NCBI GenBank assembly: GCA_011525905.1
Contig: WYBK01000322.1
Location: 1 to 36,932, forward strand
DNA from: Acidobacteriota bacterium
GTDB lineage: Bacteria; Acidobacteriota; Thermoanaerobaculia; Multivoradales; JAGPDF01
Length of the DNA: 36,932 nucleotides
Direction: 5' to 3'
The translations under genes and the position numbers were made by a program. This document shows positions 27,276 through 36,921 of the stretch, piece by piece. A model generated the notes under the pieces. It was given only the letters and a program-made list of their open reading frames with translations, searched no databases and had not been told where the DNA came from. Numbering within the stretch: position 1 is the first letter of the stretch; each line of letters starts with the position of its first letter.

Positions 27276-28817
27276 ATGCCCCGATCGACCGCGCACCGAC
27301 TCGCCCGCGCCCTGCGCGCCGCGCTCATCGCGCTCTGCTCGCTCGCGGCCCCCGCCGCTCTCTCGGCTGCGGGAGGCGGCGCGCCGGAGGCCGGGCTCGC
27401 CTTTCCGCCCCCGCTCGCGAGCTACGGCGGCGAGGAGGGCCTGCCGCTCGGCGAGGTGCTCGCCGGGCGGGTGCGCGCCGAGCCGCTCAACCTGGTCGCG
27501 ACGCTGCTCTTCTTCGCCGCGGTCCTGCACACCTTCCTGGCGCCCAAGATCGCCGCCTACGCCCACCGGCTCGAGCACCGGCCGCCCGCCGACTACGACC
27601 GGGACGGCGAGATCGAGCCGCACGAGCACCCGCTCGACACCAGCACGTTCAAGGCGGAGTTGCTCCATTTCCTGGGCGAGATCGAGGCGGTTTTCGGACT
27701 CTGGGTGGTGCCGCTGCTGATCACCCTGACGGTGGCCAAGGGCTGGGGCACCGCCGAGGGGTTCATCGGCCGTGGCGTGCACTTCACCGAGCCGGTGTTC
27801 GTCGTGGTCATCATGGCGATCTCCTCGACCCGGCCGGTGCTGCAGTTCGCCGAATGGCTGATCGGGCAGGTGGCGCGGCTGGGCGGCGGTACGCCCTTCG
27901 CCTGGTGGCTCTCGATCCTCACGGTCGGTCCGGTGCTCGGCTCGTTCATCACCGAGCCGGCGGCGATGGTGATCGCCGCCCTGCTGCTCTCGCGCCGGCT
28001 CTTCGCGCTCGGGCCCTCGCGCCGCCTCGCCTACGCCACGCTCGGCCTGCTGTTCGTCAACATCTCGGTCGGTGGCACGCTCACCCACTTCGCCGCGCCG
28101 CCGGTGCTGATGGTGGCGGGCAAGTGGGGGTGGGGCTTCTCGCACATGGCGAGCCAGTTCGGCTGGAAGGCCGTGGTCGGCGTGCTGATCGCCAACGCGC
28201 TCTACGCCACGCTCTTCCGCGGCGAGCTCACGGCGCTCTCCGCGCGCGTCGCCGAGCGTGCGGAGGCGACCGCCGCCCGGCGCGCCCCGGCGCCCTTCTG
28301 GGTCGTGGCGATCCATCTCGTCTTCCTCGCCTGGACCGTGATGACCGCCCACACGACGGCCCTCTTCGTCGGCGGCTTCCTCTTCTTCCTCGCCTTCCTG
28401 CAGGCGAGCCAACCCCATCAGGACCCGCTCAACCTGCGCTCGCCGCTGCTGGTCGGCTTCTTCCTCGGCGGTCTGGTCGTCCACGGTGCGCTGCAGCAGT
28501 GGTGGATCGAACCGGTGCTCAGCCGACTCGGCGAGCTGCCGCTCTTCTTCGGCGCGGTGGTGCTGACGGCCTTCAACGACAACGCGGCGATCACCTACCT
28601 CGCCTCGCTCGTCCCCTCTTTCAGCGACGGGATGAAGTACGCGGTGGTCGCCGGCGCGGTCACCGGCGGCGGCTTGACGGTGATCGCCAACGCGCCCAAC
28701 CCTGCGGGCCAGGCGATCCTCGGCAAGCACTTCGAAGGGGGCATCCAGCCGCTCGGGCTGCTGGCCGGCGCGCTGCCGCCGACCGCCGTGCTGGCCGCGG
28801 CCTATCTCCTCCTCTGA
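27276..28817 (+). CDS. Putative Na+/H+ antiporter with EF-hand loop
   Basis: 513 residues from ATG with GGAGG just upstream. Residues 8-32 form a signal-like segment; then come about 11-12 transmembrane helices. The sequence fits the putative Na+/H+ antiporter family of pfam07399: LLHFLGEIEAVFGLWVVPLL, SSTRPVLQFAEWLI, SFITEPAAMVIAALLLSRRL and VVLTAFNDNAAITYLASL, with acidic and Asn residues inside helices as in ion-coupled carriers. A loop at 106-117 (DYDRDGEIEPHE) matches the calcium-binding EF-hand consensus at every key position. Substrate ions are not proven. Its 3' end overlaps the 3' end of the convergent sensor kinase gene by 16 bases. Confidence 0.85.
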   Translation: MPRSTAHRLARALRAALIALCSLAAPAALSAAGGGAPEAGLAFPPPLASYGGEEGLPLGEVLAGRVRAEPLNLVATLLFFAAVLHTFLAPKIAAYAHRLEHRPPADYDRDGEIEPHEHPLDTSTFKAELLHFLGEIEAVFGLWVVPLLITLTVAKGWGTAEGFIGRGVHFTEPVFVVVIMAISSTRPVLQFAEWLIGQVARLGGGTPFAWWLSILTVGPVLGSFITEPAAMVIAALLLSRRLFALGPSRRLAYATLGLLFVNISVGGTLTHFAAPPVLMVAGKWGWGFSHMASQFGWKAVVGVLIANALYATLFRGELTALSARVAERAEATAARRAPAPFWVVAIHLVFLAWTVMTAHTTALFVGGFLFFLAFLQASQPHQDPLNLRSPLLVGFFLGGLVVHGALQQWWIEPVLSRLGELPLFFGAVVLTAFNDNAAITYLASLVPSFSDGMKYAVVAGAVTGGGLTVIANAPNPAGQAILGKHFEGGIQPLGLLAGALPPTAVLAAAYLLL

Positions 28818-31800
28818 GCGGCGCGGCGGGCGGCGCGCCCGCGCCCTTCGGCGAAGGCGAGCGCCGTGGCGATGTCGGCCGTGGCGAGCTCTTCGGCCCT
28901 CTCGACCTGGTCGGCGTAGGCGCGCCGCACGTGCGCCGGCAGCTCGCCCGGCAGCAGCAGGCACCAGGCGAGCGCCCGGCCGCGCGCCTCCCGCTGCAGG
29001 GAGCGGACCAGGCCGAGCCCGCCCGGCAGCGCGCTCTCCGGGTCGACCAGCACCGCCGCCGCGCTCTCCTGCTCGAGCTCCTCGAGCACGGCCTCGGGCG
29101 TTTCGGGCGCGCGCGCGGCGAGCCCGGCGGCCGCGAGCGCCGCGGCGCGCGCCCGGCGGCGCTCGCGCTCGCCGCCGAGCAGGACGACCGACGCCCCGTC
29201 TGGCCTGCCCTCGCCGGCGATCAGCCCGGCGACGGTCTGGGCGACCTCTTCGACGTCGGCGCTCGCGGCGAGCACCCGGTCGAAGACGAGAGCCCAGCCG
29301 CGCTCGTCGTCGCCGGCGCTCGCCAGCAGGAGCAGCGGCACCCCGCTGCGCGCCAGCTCGCGCTCGAGCGCCGCCGCGCTCCCCCACCCCTCGGGACGCG
29401 CCGGGTCGAGGCGCAAGACCACGGCGGCCGGCTCGAGCTCGCGCATCATTCGCCGCGCCTCCTCGAGGTCGGGCGCCCGCACCGCCAGCCGCCCCTCGGG
29501 CTCGAGGAGGCGCGCCAGGCCCCGGAAACGCTCCGGCTCGGGCTCGATGACCAGCACGCGCGGCAGATCGGGTGAGGCGCCCGAGCGCTCCTCCTCCTCG
29601 ACCCGCGCCAGCAGGGCCTGGGGCACGAGTGGCAGCAGGACGCGGAAGCTCGCGCCCTGGCCGGCCCGGGAGTCGACCTCGATGTGCCCGCCGAGCAGGC
29701 GCGCGAGCTGGCGGGCGATCGGCAACCCGAGCCCGGTGCCCGGCGCATCGCCCGGCCGGGACGCGGCCTGACGGTAGGGCTCGAAAATCCGCTCGAGGTC
29801 GTCGGCGCCGATCCCCGGCCCCTGGTCGCGGACCGCGAGCTCCCAGGCCGGAGCCCCCAGGCTGCCGCCCCCCTCGGGCAGCGGCCGCGCCTCGATCGCC
29901 ACCAGGCCCCGCGGCGGCGAGAACTTGATCGCGTTCGACAGCAGGTTGAGCACGATCTGGCGGAGCTTGGCGACGTCGGTCTCGACCCGTTCGAGCGGCG
30001 GCTCGACGCGCGTCTCGAGGCGCACGCCGCGCGTTACCGCGAAACCCTCCATCAACGAGGCGACGCTGGCGAGCAGCGGCTCGAGCGCCACGGCCTCCAG
30101 GTGCACCTCCATGCGCCCCGACTCGAGCTTGGCCTGGTCGAGCAGGTTGTTGACCAAGCGCAGCAAGTGGTTGCCGCTCTCGCGGATGTTGACCAGGAAG
30201 CGCAGCTCGCGCGCGTTGAGTCGGCCGCCGGCGGCCGACTCGAGCAGCTCCGAGAAGCCGAGGATCGAGGTCAGCGGCGTGCGCACCTCGTGGCCCAGCC
30301 GCGCGAGCAGCTCGTCGCGCTCGCTGGCGCGGGCGCGCACGCGGGCGTGGCTGCGGTCGAGCGTCGAGAGGTGCTCGGCCAGCGCGCGAGCGTAGCGGGC
30401 GAGGTCTTCGGTGCGCTCGGCGACGCGCCGCTCGAGCTCGCGCGCCCGCGCCTCCACCCGCCGGGTGCGCAGCCCCATTCCGGCGGCACCCAGGCCGACC
30501 AGCGCGAGCAGCGCCGCGAATCGCACCGGCGGGCGCTGCCACCAGGCGGGGCGCACGGTGAGCGGCAGGGCCGCCGGCTCCCCCCACTCGCCGCCGCGCA
30601 GCGCCGCCCGCACCTCGAGGCGGTAGTTTCCCGGCGCGAGATTGGTGAACTCGCGGAAGGGCTCCGAAACCGCCTCGGGCCAGTCCGCGTCGAGCCCCTC
30701 GAGCCGGAACTGGTAGCGCAGGCCCCGTTGCCGGCGGAAGAGCAGCGCCCGCGCTTCGACCCGCAGCCGGTCGTCGCCCGGCGCCAGCTCGACCGGCGCC
30801 GAGCCCAGCCAGCCGGCCACCCCCGTCCCTTCGAGCGCCGAGAAGGGGGCGGCGAGCAGACGCCCGCGACGAGAGATCAGGCGCTCGATCGCGACCGCCG
30901 GCGAGGGCTCGGCCTCCGGCTCGAGGCCGGCGGGGAAGCCGGTCATCCCCCCCTTGAAGCCGAACCAGTACCGGCCGAACGCGTCGCGCGTGAAGGCGCT
31001 CGAGTGCGAGACCTCGGTGGCGAGCGGACCGTCGCCGCGCGCGAAGCGGGCGAGCACGCTCCCCTCCCCCTGGCGGGCGCGCGGATCGAAGAGCAGCACC
31101 CCCCGGTTGGTCCCGAGCAGCAGGTGACCATGCTCGTCGTCGCCGAGCGTGAGCACCTGCACGTCGGCGAGCCCCGCCTCGGCGCCGTAGCTGACGAACC
31201 GGGGGGGCGCCCCGGGCCGCAGCTCGAGGAGGCGCGTGACGTGGCCGTAGCCGCCCAGCCAGAGCGTGCCGTCACGCGCCGTCGCGAGCGCGCGCACGGT
31301 GCCGACCGGCGCGGCGCTCTCGGCGACGGCGTGGAAACGCCCCGCCTGGCGGTAGGAGAGCCCCTCGCCGTGCGCGATCCAGAGGCGCCCCGCGGCGTCC
31401 TCGGCGAAGATGTAGCCGCGGTCCGCGGCCATGCCGTCGGCACTCGTGAAGACTTCGACCCGCGGGGGAGCGGCGCCGGCGACCAGCCCGCGCACGCGCG
31501 CCACCGCCAGCGAGGTCGCCACCCAGAGGTCTCCGGCGCGGTCGAAGTGCAGGGCGTAGATCGTGCCCGGCCAGGGGGGCGGGTCGGGCAGCGGCCGCAG
31601 GCAGCGCCCGCCCTCCAGGCGGCAGATGCCGCTGCCGGTGCCGACCCAGAGCCGCCCGGCCGGGTCGAAGGCGAGCGCCCAGACCCACGCCTCCGGCAAA
31701 CCCGCCTCGACGCCGAAGCTCTCGATCTCCGGCCGGCCGTGGGCGTCGAGCGCGAGGCGCGCCAGCCCGCCGACGGTGCCCGCCCAGACCGCGCCCGCGC

Positions 31801-32887
31801 GGTCGGCGGCGAGCGCGTAGACGTGCTCGCCGGGGAGCCCCTCCGCGACGCCGTAGCTCCACAGGTCGACGCGATCGAGGCGCGCCAGACCCCCCTCGAC
31901 GCCGATCCAGACCGACCCCTCGCCGTCGACCTCGAGCGCACGCACGTCGTCGTCGCGCAGGCCGTTCTCCCGGCGCAGCACGCGGCAGCCGCGCAGTCCG
32001 GGCAGCTCGCAGATCGCCAGGCCGGCGCCGGTGCCGACCAGCAGCCGGCCGGAGCGGTCGACCAGCAGCGCGTAGATGTCGTCGTCCGGCAGGCCGTCGG
32101 CGCGGGTGACGCGGGAGACGCTCTCACCCTCGAAGCGCAGCAACCCGGCGCCGCGCGTGCCGACCCAGACGACGCCGGGGGCCTCTTCGGCCAGGCCGCG
32201 CACCACGCCCTCGCCGAGCTCGTCCGGCGTGTGGAGGCGGCACCCTTCGAGATCCCCCTCGACGCCGATCCGGCAGCGGGCGAGGCCGGCGCCGCGCGTG
32301 CCGACCCAGAGCTCGCCGGTCGAGCTGGCGAGCAGCGCGTAGACGTACTCGCTCGGCAGGCCGTCGGCGGGACCGTAAGCGCGGAAACGCACGCCGTCGA
32401 AGCTCGCCAGGCCGCGCTCGGTACCGAACCAGAGGCGGCCCTGGTGGTCCATCGCGCTCGCCCAGACGGTCATCCGCGGCAGCCCCGCGAGGTCCTCGAT
32501 CGCCACCAGCTCGCGGCCGTCGTAGCGCGCCACCCCGCTGTTGGTGCCGATCCAGAGGACACCGTCGCGGTCCTCGAGCAGGGTGCGCGCGGTCGGACTG
32601 GGGAGACCTTCGGGCACCGAAAAGGTGGTGAAGCTCTCGCCGTCGTAGCGGCAGAGCCCCCAGGTCGTGGCGATCCAGAGATAGCCGCGCGAATCGAGGT
32701 GGAGGTCCCAGACCTGGGTGCCGGCCAGCCCCTCGTCGGCCGTGAAGGTGGCGAGCGGGTAGCGCTGCGGGGAGGCGGCGGGCGGGATGGCGAGCGAAGA
32801 CGTCAGGAGCAGGAGCGCGATGCGTCCGAGCGTTCCCCGGCGCGCGCCCCTCGGCTCCGCCCGGAAGACGTCGTTGCCCTCCGCCAT
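28802..32887 (-). CDS. Two-component propeller sensor kinase with receiver-like tail
   Basis: 1361 residues from ATG at 32887; a GTG at 32935 would extend it, but a TACGCT -10-like box lies inside that extension. Order: signal segment (about 22-40); fourteen propeller repeats of LWIGT..GL type (about 45-640), enough for two seven-bladed propellers; Y_Y_Y domain (about 690-780, YQFRLEGLDADW to NYRLEVRA); one membrane helix (VRFAALLALVGLGAAGMGL); coiled coil; HisKA with His866 (LGHEVRTPLTSILGF); HATPase with NLLSNAIKF, DQGPGIG and GTGLGLPIA. After about residue 1120 come two receiver-like domains that lack most phosphorylation residues. The kinase core looks active. Many relatives sense glycans outside the cell; the signal here is unknown and no response regulator is adjacent. 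Confidence 0.95.
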   Translation of the reverse strand: MAEGNDVFRAEPRGARRGTLGRIALLLLTSSLAIPPAASPQRYPLATFTADEGLAGTQVWDLHLDSRGYLWIATTWGLCRYDGESFTTFSVPEGLPSPTARTLLEDRDGVLWIGTNSGVARYDGRELVAIEDLAGLPRMTVWASAMDHQGRLWFGTERGLASFDGVRFRAYGPADGLPSEYVYALLASSTGELWVGTRGAGLARCRIGVEGDLEGCRLHTPDELGEGVVRGLAEEAPGVVWVGTRGAGLLRFEGESVSRVTRADGLPDDDIYALLVDRSGRLLVGTGAGLAICELPGLRGCRVLRRENGLRDDDVRALEVDGEGSVWIGVEGGLARLDRVDLWSYGVAEGLPGEHVYALAADRAGAVWAGTVGGLARLALDAHGRPEIESFGVEAGLPEAWVWALAFDPAGRLWVGTGSGICRLEGGRCLRPLPDPPPWPGTIYALHFDRAGDLWVATSLAVARVRGLVAGAAPPRVEVFTSADGMAADRGYIFAEDAAGRLWIAHGEGLSYRQAGRFHAVAESAAPVGTVRALATARDGTLWLGGYGHVTRLLELRPGAPPRFVSYGAEAGLADVQVLTLGDDEHGHLLLGTNRGVLLFDPRARQGEGSVLARFARGDGPLATEVSHSSAFTRDAFGRYWFGFKGGMTGFPAGLEPEAEPSPAVAIERLISRRGRLLAAPFSALEGTGVAGWLGSAPVELAPGDDRLRVEARALLFRRQRGLRYQFRLEGLDADWPEAVSEPFREFTNLAPGNYRLEVRAALRGGEWGEPAALPLTVRPAWWQRPPVRFAALLALVGLGAAGMGLRTRRVEARARELERRVAERTEDLARYARALAEHLSTLDRSHARVRARASERDELLARLGHEVRTPLTSILGFSELLESAAGGRLNARELRFLVNIRESGNHLLRLVNNLLDQAKLESGRMEVHLEAVALEPLLASVASLMEGFAVTRGVRLETRVEPPLERVETDVAKLRQIVLNLLSNAIKFSPPRGLVAIEARPLPEGGGSLGAPAWELAVRDQGPGIGADDLERIFEPYRQAASRPGDAPGTGLGLPIARQLARLLGGHIEVDSRAGQGASFRVLLPLVPQALLARVEEEERSGASPDLPRVLVIEPEPERFRGLARLLEPEGRLAVRAPDLEEARRMMRELEPAAVVLRLDPARPEGWGSAAALERELARSGVPLLLLASAGDDERGWALVFDRVLAASADVEEVAQTVAGLIAGEGRPDGASVVLLGGERERRRARAAALAAAGLAARAPETPEAVLEELEQESAAAVLVDPESALPGGLGLVRSLQREARGRALAWCLLLPGELPAHVRRAYADQVERAEELATADIATALAFAEGRGRAARRAAQRRR

Positions 32888-32962
32888 CGCCCCCCCCGAA
32901 CTCGCGGCTACGCTCCTTGCGGGCGAGCGTAGCACGCGCTCGCCGGCGTCCGGCGGGCGCGT

Positions 32963-33415
32963 TCACTCGGTCGAGACGGTGGTCCCTCCGGCCGGCGAGT
33001 GGAGCGCGGCCTCGAGCGCGTGCCAGGCGAGCGTGGCGCACTTGACGCGCATCGGGAACTCGGCGACGCCCGCGAGCGCCGCGAGCTTGCCGAGATCGAC
33101 CTCACGGTCGGGCGCGCCGCCGGTCACCGTCGCACGGAAGGCGGCGAACAGGCGCTCGAACTCCTCGATCCGGCGCCCTTGGAGCGCCTCGGCCATGAGC
33201 GACGCCGACGCGGTCGAGATCGCGCAACCGCTCCCTTCGAAGCCGAGCGCCCGGATGACGCCCTCCTCGACGTCGACGTAGACCTTGACCCGGTCGCCGC
33301 AGAGCGGATTGAAGCCCTCGGCCTCGCGCTCGGCGCCCGCCGGGCGGCCGAAGTGCCGAGGCGAGCGGTAGTGGTCGAGCAGCACCTGCTGGTAGAGCTC
33401 GGCGAGCTCGTTCAT
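32963..33415 (-). CDS. sufU: Fe-S assembly sulfur-acceptor protein SufU
   Basis: 150 residues from ATG at 33415, overlapping the sufS stop (ATGA). It has the IscU-like fold with three conserved cysteines: Cys39 (NPLCGDR), Cys64 (GSGCAISTASASL) and Cys126 (RVKCATLAW), plus Asp41. The insertion between the second and third Cys (about 85-105) is the mark of SufU rather than IscU. In Gram-positive bacteria SufU binds zinc and takes persulfide sulfur from SufS to the SufBCD scaffold. It is the last gene of the visible suf operon. Confidence 0.95.
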   Translation of the reverse strand: MNELAELYQQVLLDHYRSPRHFGRPAGAEREAEGFNPLCGDRVKVYVDVEEGVIRALGFEGSGCAISTASASLMAEALQGRRIEEFERLFAAFRATVTGGAPDREVDLGKLAALAGVAEFPMRVKCATLAWHALEAALHSPAGGTTVSTE

Positions 33416-34674
33416 CCTCTCCCCCCGCGGAACAGGTCGCGCGCGCGCTCGACGGCGCGCGCCAGCGTCTCGACCTCTTCGACGGTGTTGAACGCCGCGA
33501 AGGAGGCGCGCACCGTCGCCGGCAGCCCGAGCCGGCGCATCAGCGGCTGCGCGCAGTGATGGCCGGCGCGCACCGCCACGCCGGCCGCGTCGAGCACCGT
33601 GCCGACGTCGTGCGGGTGCGCCCCCTCGACCACGAAGGAGAGCACGCCGGCGCGGCGTGCCGGCCGGCCGACGACACGCACGCCGTCGAGCGACTCGAGC
33701 CGCGCGACCGCGTGCTCGGCGAGCGCCGTCTCGTGCGCGGCGATCGCCTCGATCCCGACCCTGGCCATCCACTCGACCGCGGCGGCCAGGCCAACGGCCT
33801 CGGCCGCCGCCGGCGTCCCGGCCTCGAAGCGCTGCGGTGCCTCGGCGAAGTCGGTCGTCTCGTCGCCCACGGTTCGGATCATGCCGCCGCCGGTCTGGTA
33901 GGGGGGCAGCTCCCGCGCCAGGCGGGGGGAGAGCCAGAGCGCGCCGATGCCGGTCGGGCCGTAGGTCTTGTGGCCGGAGAAGGCGTAGGCGTCGACGTCG
34001 AGCGCTTCGACCGCGAGCGGCAAGTGCGGCGCCCCCTGCGCGCCGTCGACCACCACCAGGGCGCCGGCGGCGTGCGCGCGCGCGGCGATCTCGGAAACCG
34101 GCAGCACCGTGCCGAGGGCGTTCGAGACGTGCGGCAACGCGACGATGCGCGTGCGGCCCGAGAGCTTCCCCTCGACCTCGGCGAGCGGCAGCTCGCCCTC
34201 CTCGTCGCACTCGGCGATCACGAAGCGGGCACCGCGCTGGCTGGCCAGCCGTTGCCAAGGGACGAAGTTCGAATGGTGATCGAGCCGGGTCACCAGGATC
34301 TCGTCGCCCGCCTCGACCCGCTCGGCGAGCGTCGCGGCGAGCAGGTTGATCGCCTCGGTGGTCCCGCGCACGAAAGCGACCTGGGCCGGGTTCGCCGCGC
34401 CCAGGAACCGGGCCACCGCCGCGCGCGCGCCCTCGTAGGCGGCGGTCGCCTCGCCCGACAAGCGGTGGACGCCGCGCGCCACCGAGGCGTTGCCCTCGGA
34501 GTAGAAGCGTGACACCGCCTCGATCACCGCCCGCGGCTTCTGCGCCGTCGCCGCGCTGTCCAGGTAGACGAGCGGATGGGGGCCCAGGCGCCGCGCGAGG
34601 ATCGGGAACTCGGTGCGCAGCTCGGCGACGTCGAACCCGGTCGGGGCCGTCCGCTGCGCCGTCGCTCGCTCCAT
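33412..34674 (-). CDS. sufS: Cysteine desulfurase SufS
   Basis: 420 residues from ATG at 34674, with GGAGGCGGAG directly upstream. PLP-dependent enzyme that removes sulfur from cysteine as a persulfide. Visible are the N-terminal YLDSAATAQKP, VRGTTEAINLLA, HHSNFVPWQ, the PLP lysine in FSGHKTYGPTG (Lys236) and the catalytic cysteine in RAGHHCAQPLM (Cys374). The length and the Cys loop are those of group II (SufS/CsdA) enzymes. The persulfide would pass to SufU, whose gene overlaps its stop. It lies 25 bases after sufD in the same operon. Confidence 0.97.
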   Translation of the reverse strand: MERATAQRTAPTGFDVAELRTEFPILARRLGPHPLVYLDSAATAQKPRAVIEAVSRFYSEGNASVARGVHRLSGEATAAYEGARAAVARFLGAANPAQVAFVRGTTEAINLLAATLAERVEAGDEILVTRLDHHSNFVPWQRLASQRGARFVIAECDEEGELPLAEVEGKLSGRTRIVALPHVSNALGTVLPVSEIAARAHAAGALVVVDGAQGAPHLPLAVEALDVDAYAFSGHKTYGPTGIGALWLSPRLARELPPYQTGGGMIRTVGDETTDFAEAPQRFEAGTPAAAEAVGLAAAVEWMARVGIEAIAAHETALAEHAVARLESLDGVRVVGRPARRAGVLSFVVEGAHPHDVGTVLDAAGVAVRAGHHCAQPLMRRLGLPATVRASFAAFNTVEEVETLARAVERARDLFRGGRG

Positions 34675-34699
34675 CTCCGCCTCCTCGCCGTCCAGGGTC

Positions 34700-36025
34700 T
34701 CAGACCGCGTCGCGCACCACCTCGCCCTGCGGCACCCAGGCGAAGAGGAACTCCTGCAGCTCGGCCTGCAGCGCCGGCACCTCGACCCTCGCCACGAGAT
34801 CGGCGGCGAAGGCGTAGGTCAGCAGGCTCCTCGCCGCCTCCAGTCCGATGCCGCGCGAGCGCAGGTAGAAGACCGCCTCGTCGTCGAGCTGGCCGACGGT
34901 CGAGCCGTGCGTGCACTTGACGTCGTCGGCGTAGATCTCGAGCTGCGGCTGCGAGCTGGCGAGCGCGTCGTCGGAGAGCAGCAGGTTGCGGTTGGTCTGC
35001 TTGGCGTCGGTCTTCTGGGCGCCGGGGTGGACGTGGATGCGGCCGGAGAAGACCGAGCGGGCGCGGCCGTCGAGCACTCCTTTGTAGAGCTCGTGGCTGG
35101 CGCAGTGCGGCGCTTCGTGGTCGACGCGCATGTGGGTGTCGACCAGCTGCTTGTCGACCACCAGGTAGAGGCCGTTGAGCGTCGCCTCGCTCCCCTCGCC
35201 GGTCAGGGCGCAGCGGATGTCGTGGCGCACGATCGCGCCGCCGAGCGAGAAGGAATGGGTCGAGACGTTGGACGCGCGCCGGGTCTCGACGGCGATGCCC
35301 GACAGGTGGAACGCCTCCTTGCTCTCGCGCTGGAACTTGTAGTGGTCGACGACCGCCGCCGGCTCGGCGACCAGCTCGGTCACCGGACAGACGAGGTAGC
35401 GCGCGCCCGGCTCGCCCGCGAAGCTCTCGATGACGGTCGACTGCGAGTGCTCGCCGGCCAGGATCAAGGTGCGCGGAAAGCTCGCCGTCGGCTCGGCCGC
35501 CGCGGTCGAGAAGAAGATCAGGTGGAGCGGCCGCTCGACGACCGCGCCCGGCGCGACGCGCAGCACCGCGCCGTCCTCGAAGAGCGCGGTCGACAGCGCC
35601 AGGAAGGGGTGGTTGTCGAAGCGGGCGCGCCGGCCGAGGACCCGCTCGACCTCCGCGTCGCCCGCGCCGAGCAGGCTCGCCAGCGCGTCGAAGCGGACGC
35701 CCGCCGGCAACTCGCCGGCCCCGAGCTCGGGCAGGAAGCGGCCGTCGACGAAGACGAGCTCCGCGGTGCCGGCCAGGCGGAAGGGCGCGATCGCCCGTTC
35801 GAGCGCCGCCGGCTCGACCGCTGCCGGGCGGGCGAAGCGCGTGCGCGCCACCGGGCCGACGTTGGTCTGGCGCCACTCCTCGTCCTTGGGCCCCGGGAAT
35901 CCGAGGGCGCGGAAGCGCTCGGCGGCCTGCGTGCGGAGTTCCCGGATGCCCTCCGACTCGGAGCGGGCGAGCGCCGCCTCGAGCTCCGCGGCGAAGGGGG
36001 CCGCTGCGGTCAGGGTCTCGCTCAT
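34700..36025 (-). CDS. sufD: Fe-S cluster assembly protein SufD
   Basis: 441 residues from ATG at 36025, preceded by GAGGAGG. SufD pairs with SufB and the SufC ATPase in the SufBC2D scaffold. Seen are the helical N-terminus with FPGPKDEEWRQTNV, the beta-helix core (SQSTVIESFAG, YKFQRESKEAFHLSG, HSFSLGGAIVRHDIRCALTG) and the conserved C-terminal motif TNRNLLLSDDALASSQPQLEI with DDVKCTHGSTVGQLD, where the Cys-Thr-His is important for cluster formation on the SufB/SufD interface. It could in principle be a SufB, but it is too short and has the SufD-type N-terminus. sufC ends 10 bases upstream. Confidence 0.96.
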   Translation of the reverse strand: MSETLTAAAPFAAELEAALARSESEGIRELRTQAAERFRALGFPGPKDEEWRQTNVGPVARTRFARPAAVEPAALERAIAPFRLAGTAELVFVDGRFLPELGAGELPAGVRFDALASLLGAGDAEVERVLGRRARFDNHPFLALSTALFEDGAVLRVAPGAVVERPLHLIFFSTAAAEPTASFPRTLILAGEHSQSTVIESFAGEPGARYLVCPVTELVAEPAAVVDHYKFQRESKEAFHLSGIAVETRRASNVSTHSFSLGGAIVRHDIRCALTGEGSEATLNGLYLVVDKQLVDTHMRVDHEAPHCASHELYKGVLDGRARSVFSGRIHVHPGAQKTDAKQTNRNLLLSDDALASSQPQLEIYADDVKCTHGSTVGQLDDEAVFYLRSRGIGLEAARSLLTYAFAADLVARVEVPALQAELQEFLFAWVPQGEVVRDAV

Positions 36026-36035
36026 CGCCCCCTCC

Positions 36036-36800
<765 letters not shown>

Positions 36801-36885
36801 GCTCGGTTCATCCGTTCTTCAGTGGTTCGTTCGTCGGTACGTCGTCGCTCGTGACTCGTGGCTCGCGGGGCCTGTCGGGCCCGCT

Positions 36886-36921
36886 TCCCGTGAATGCTCG
36901 CTGCGCTGCGCGTTCACGGGA
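36886..36921. repeat. Inverted repeat at window edge
   Basis: TCCCGTGAA (36886-36894) and TTCACGGGA (36913-36921) are perfect nine-base arms around an 18-base GC-rich loop. This lies about 90 bases upstream of sufC in a non-coding stretch with further small dyad symmetry (GCGGGGCC...GGGCCCGC, about 36865-36884). It may be a transcript hairpin of the suf operon or an interspersed repeat. Confidence 0.5.

Noticed and set aside
27246-30587. Minus-strand open frame of 1113 codons
   Set aside because: Crosses the antiporter gene antisense and the sensor kinase out of frame; no domain signal, only Arg/Gly/Glu-rich composition.
29684-32932. Plus-strand open frame of 1082 codons
   Set aside because: Antisense to the sensor kinase, whose domains are all recognised; the translation is low-complexity Arg/Glu/Gln/Ala-rich, a GC-skew shadow.
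32888-32935. GTG start extending the sensor kinase
   Set aside because: A TACGCT promoter-like box lies inside the extension, and the signal segment follows the ATG at 32887 properly.
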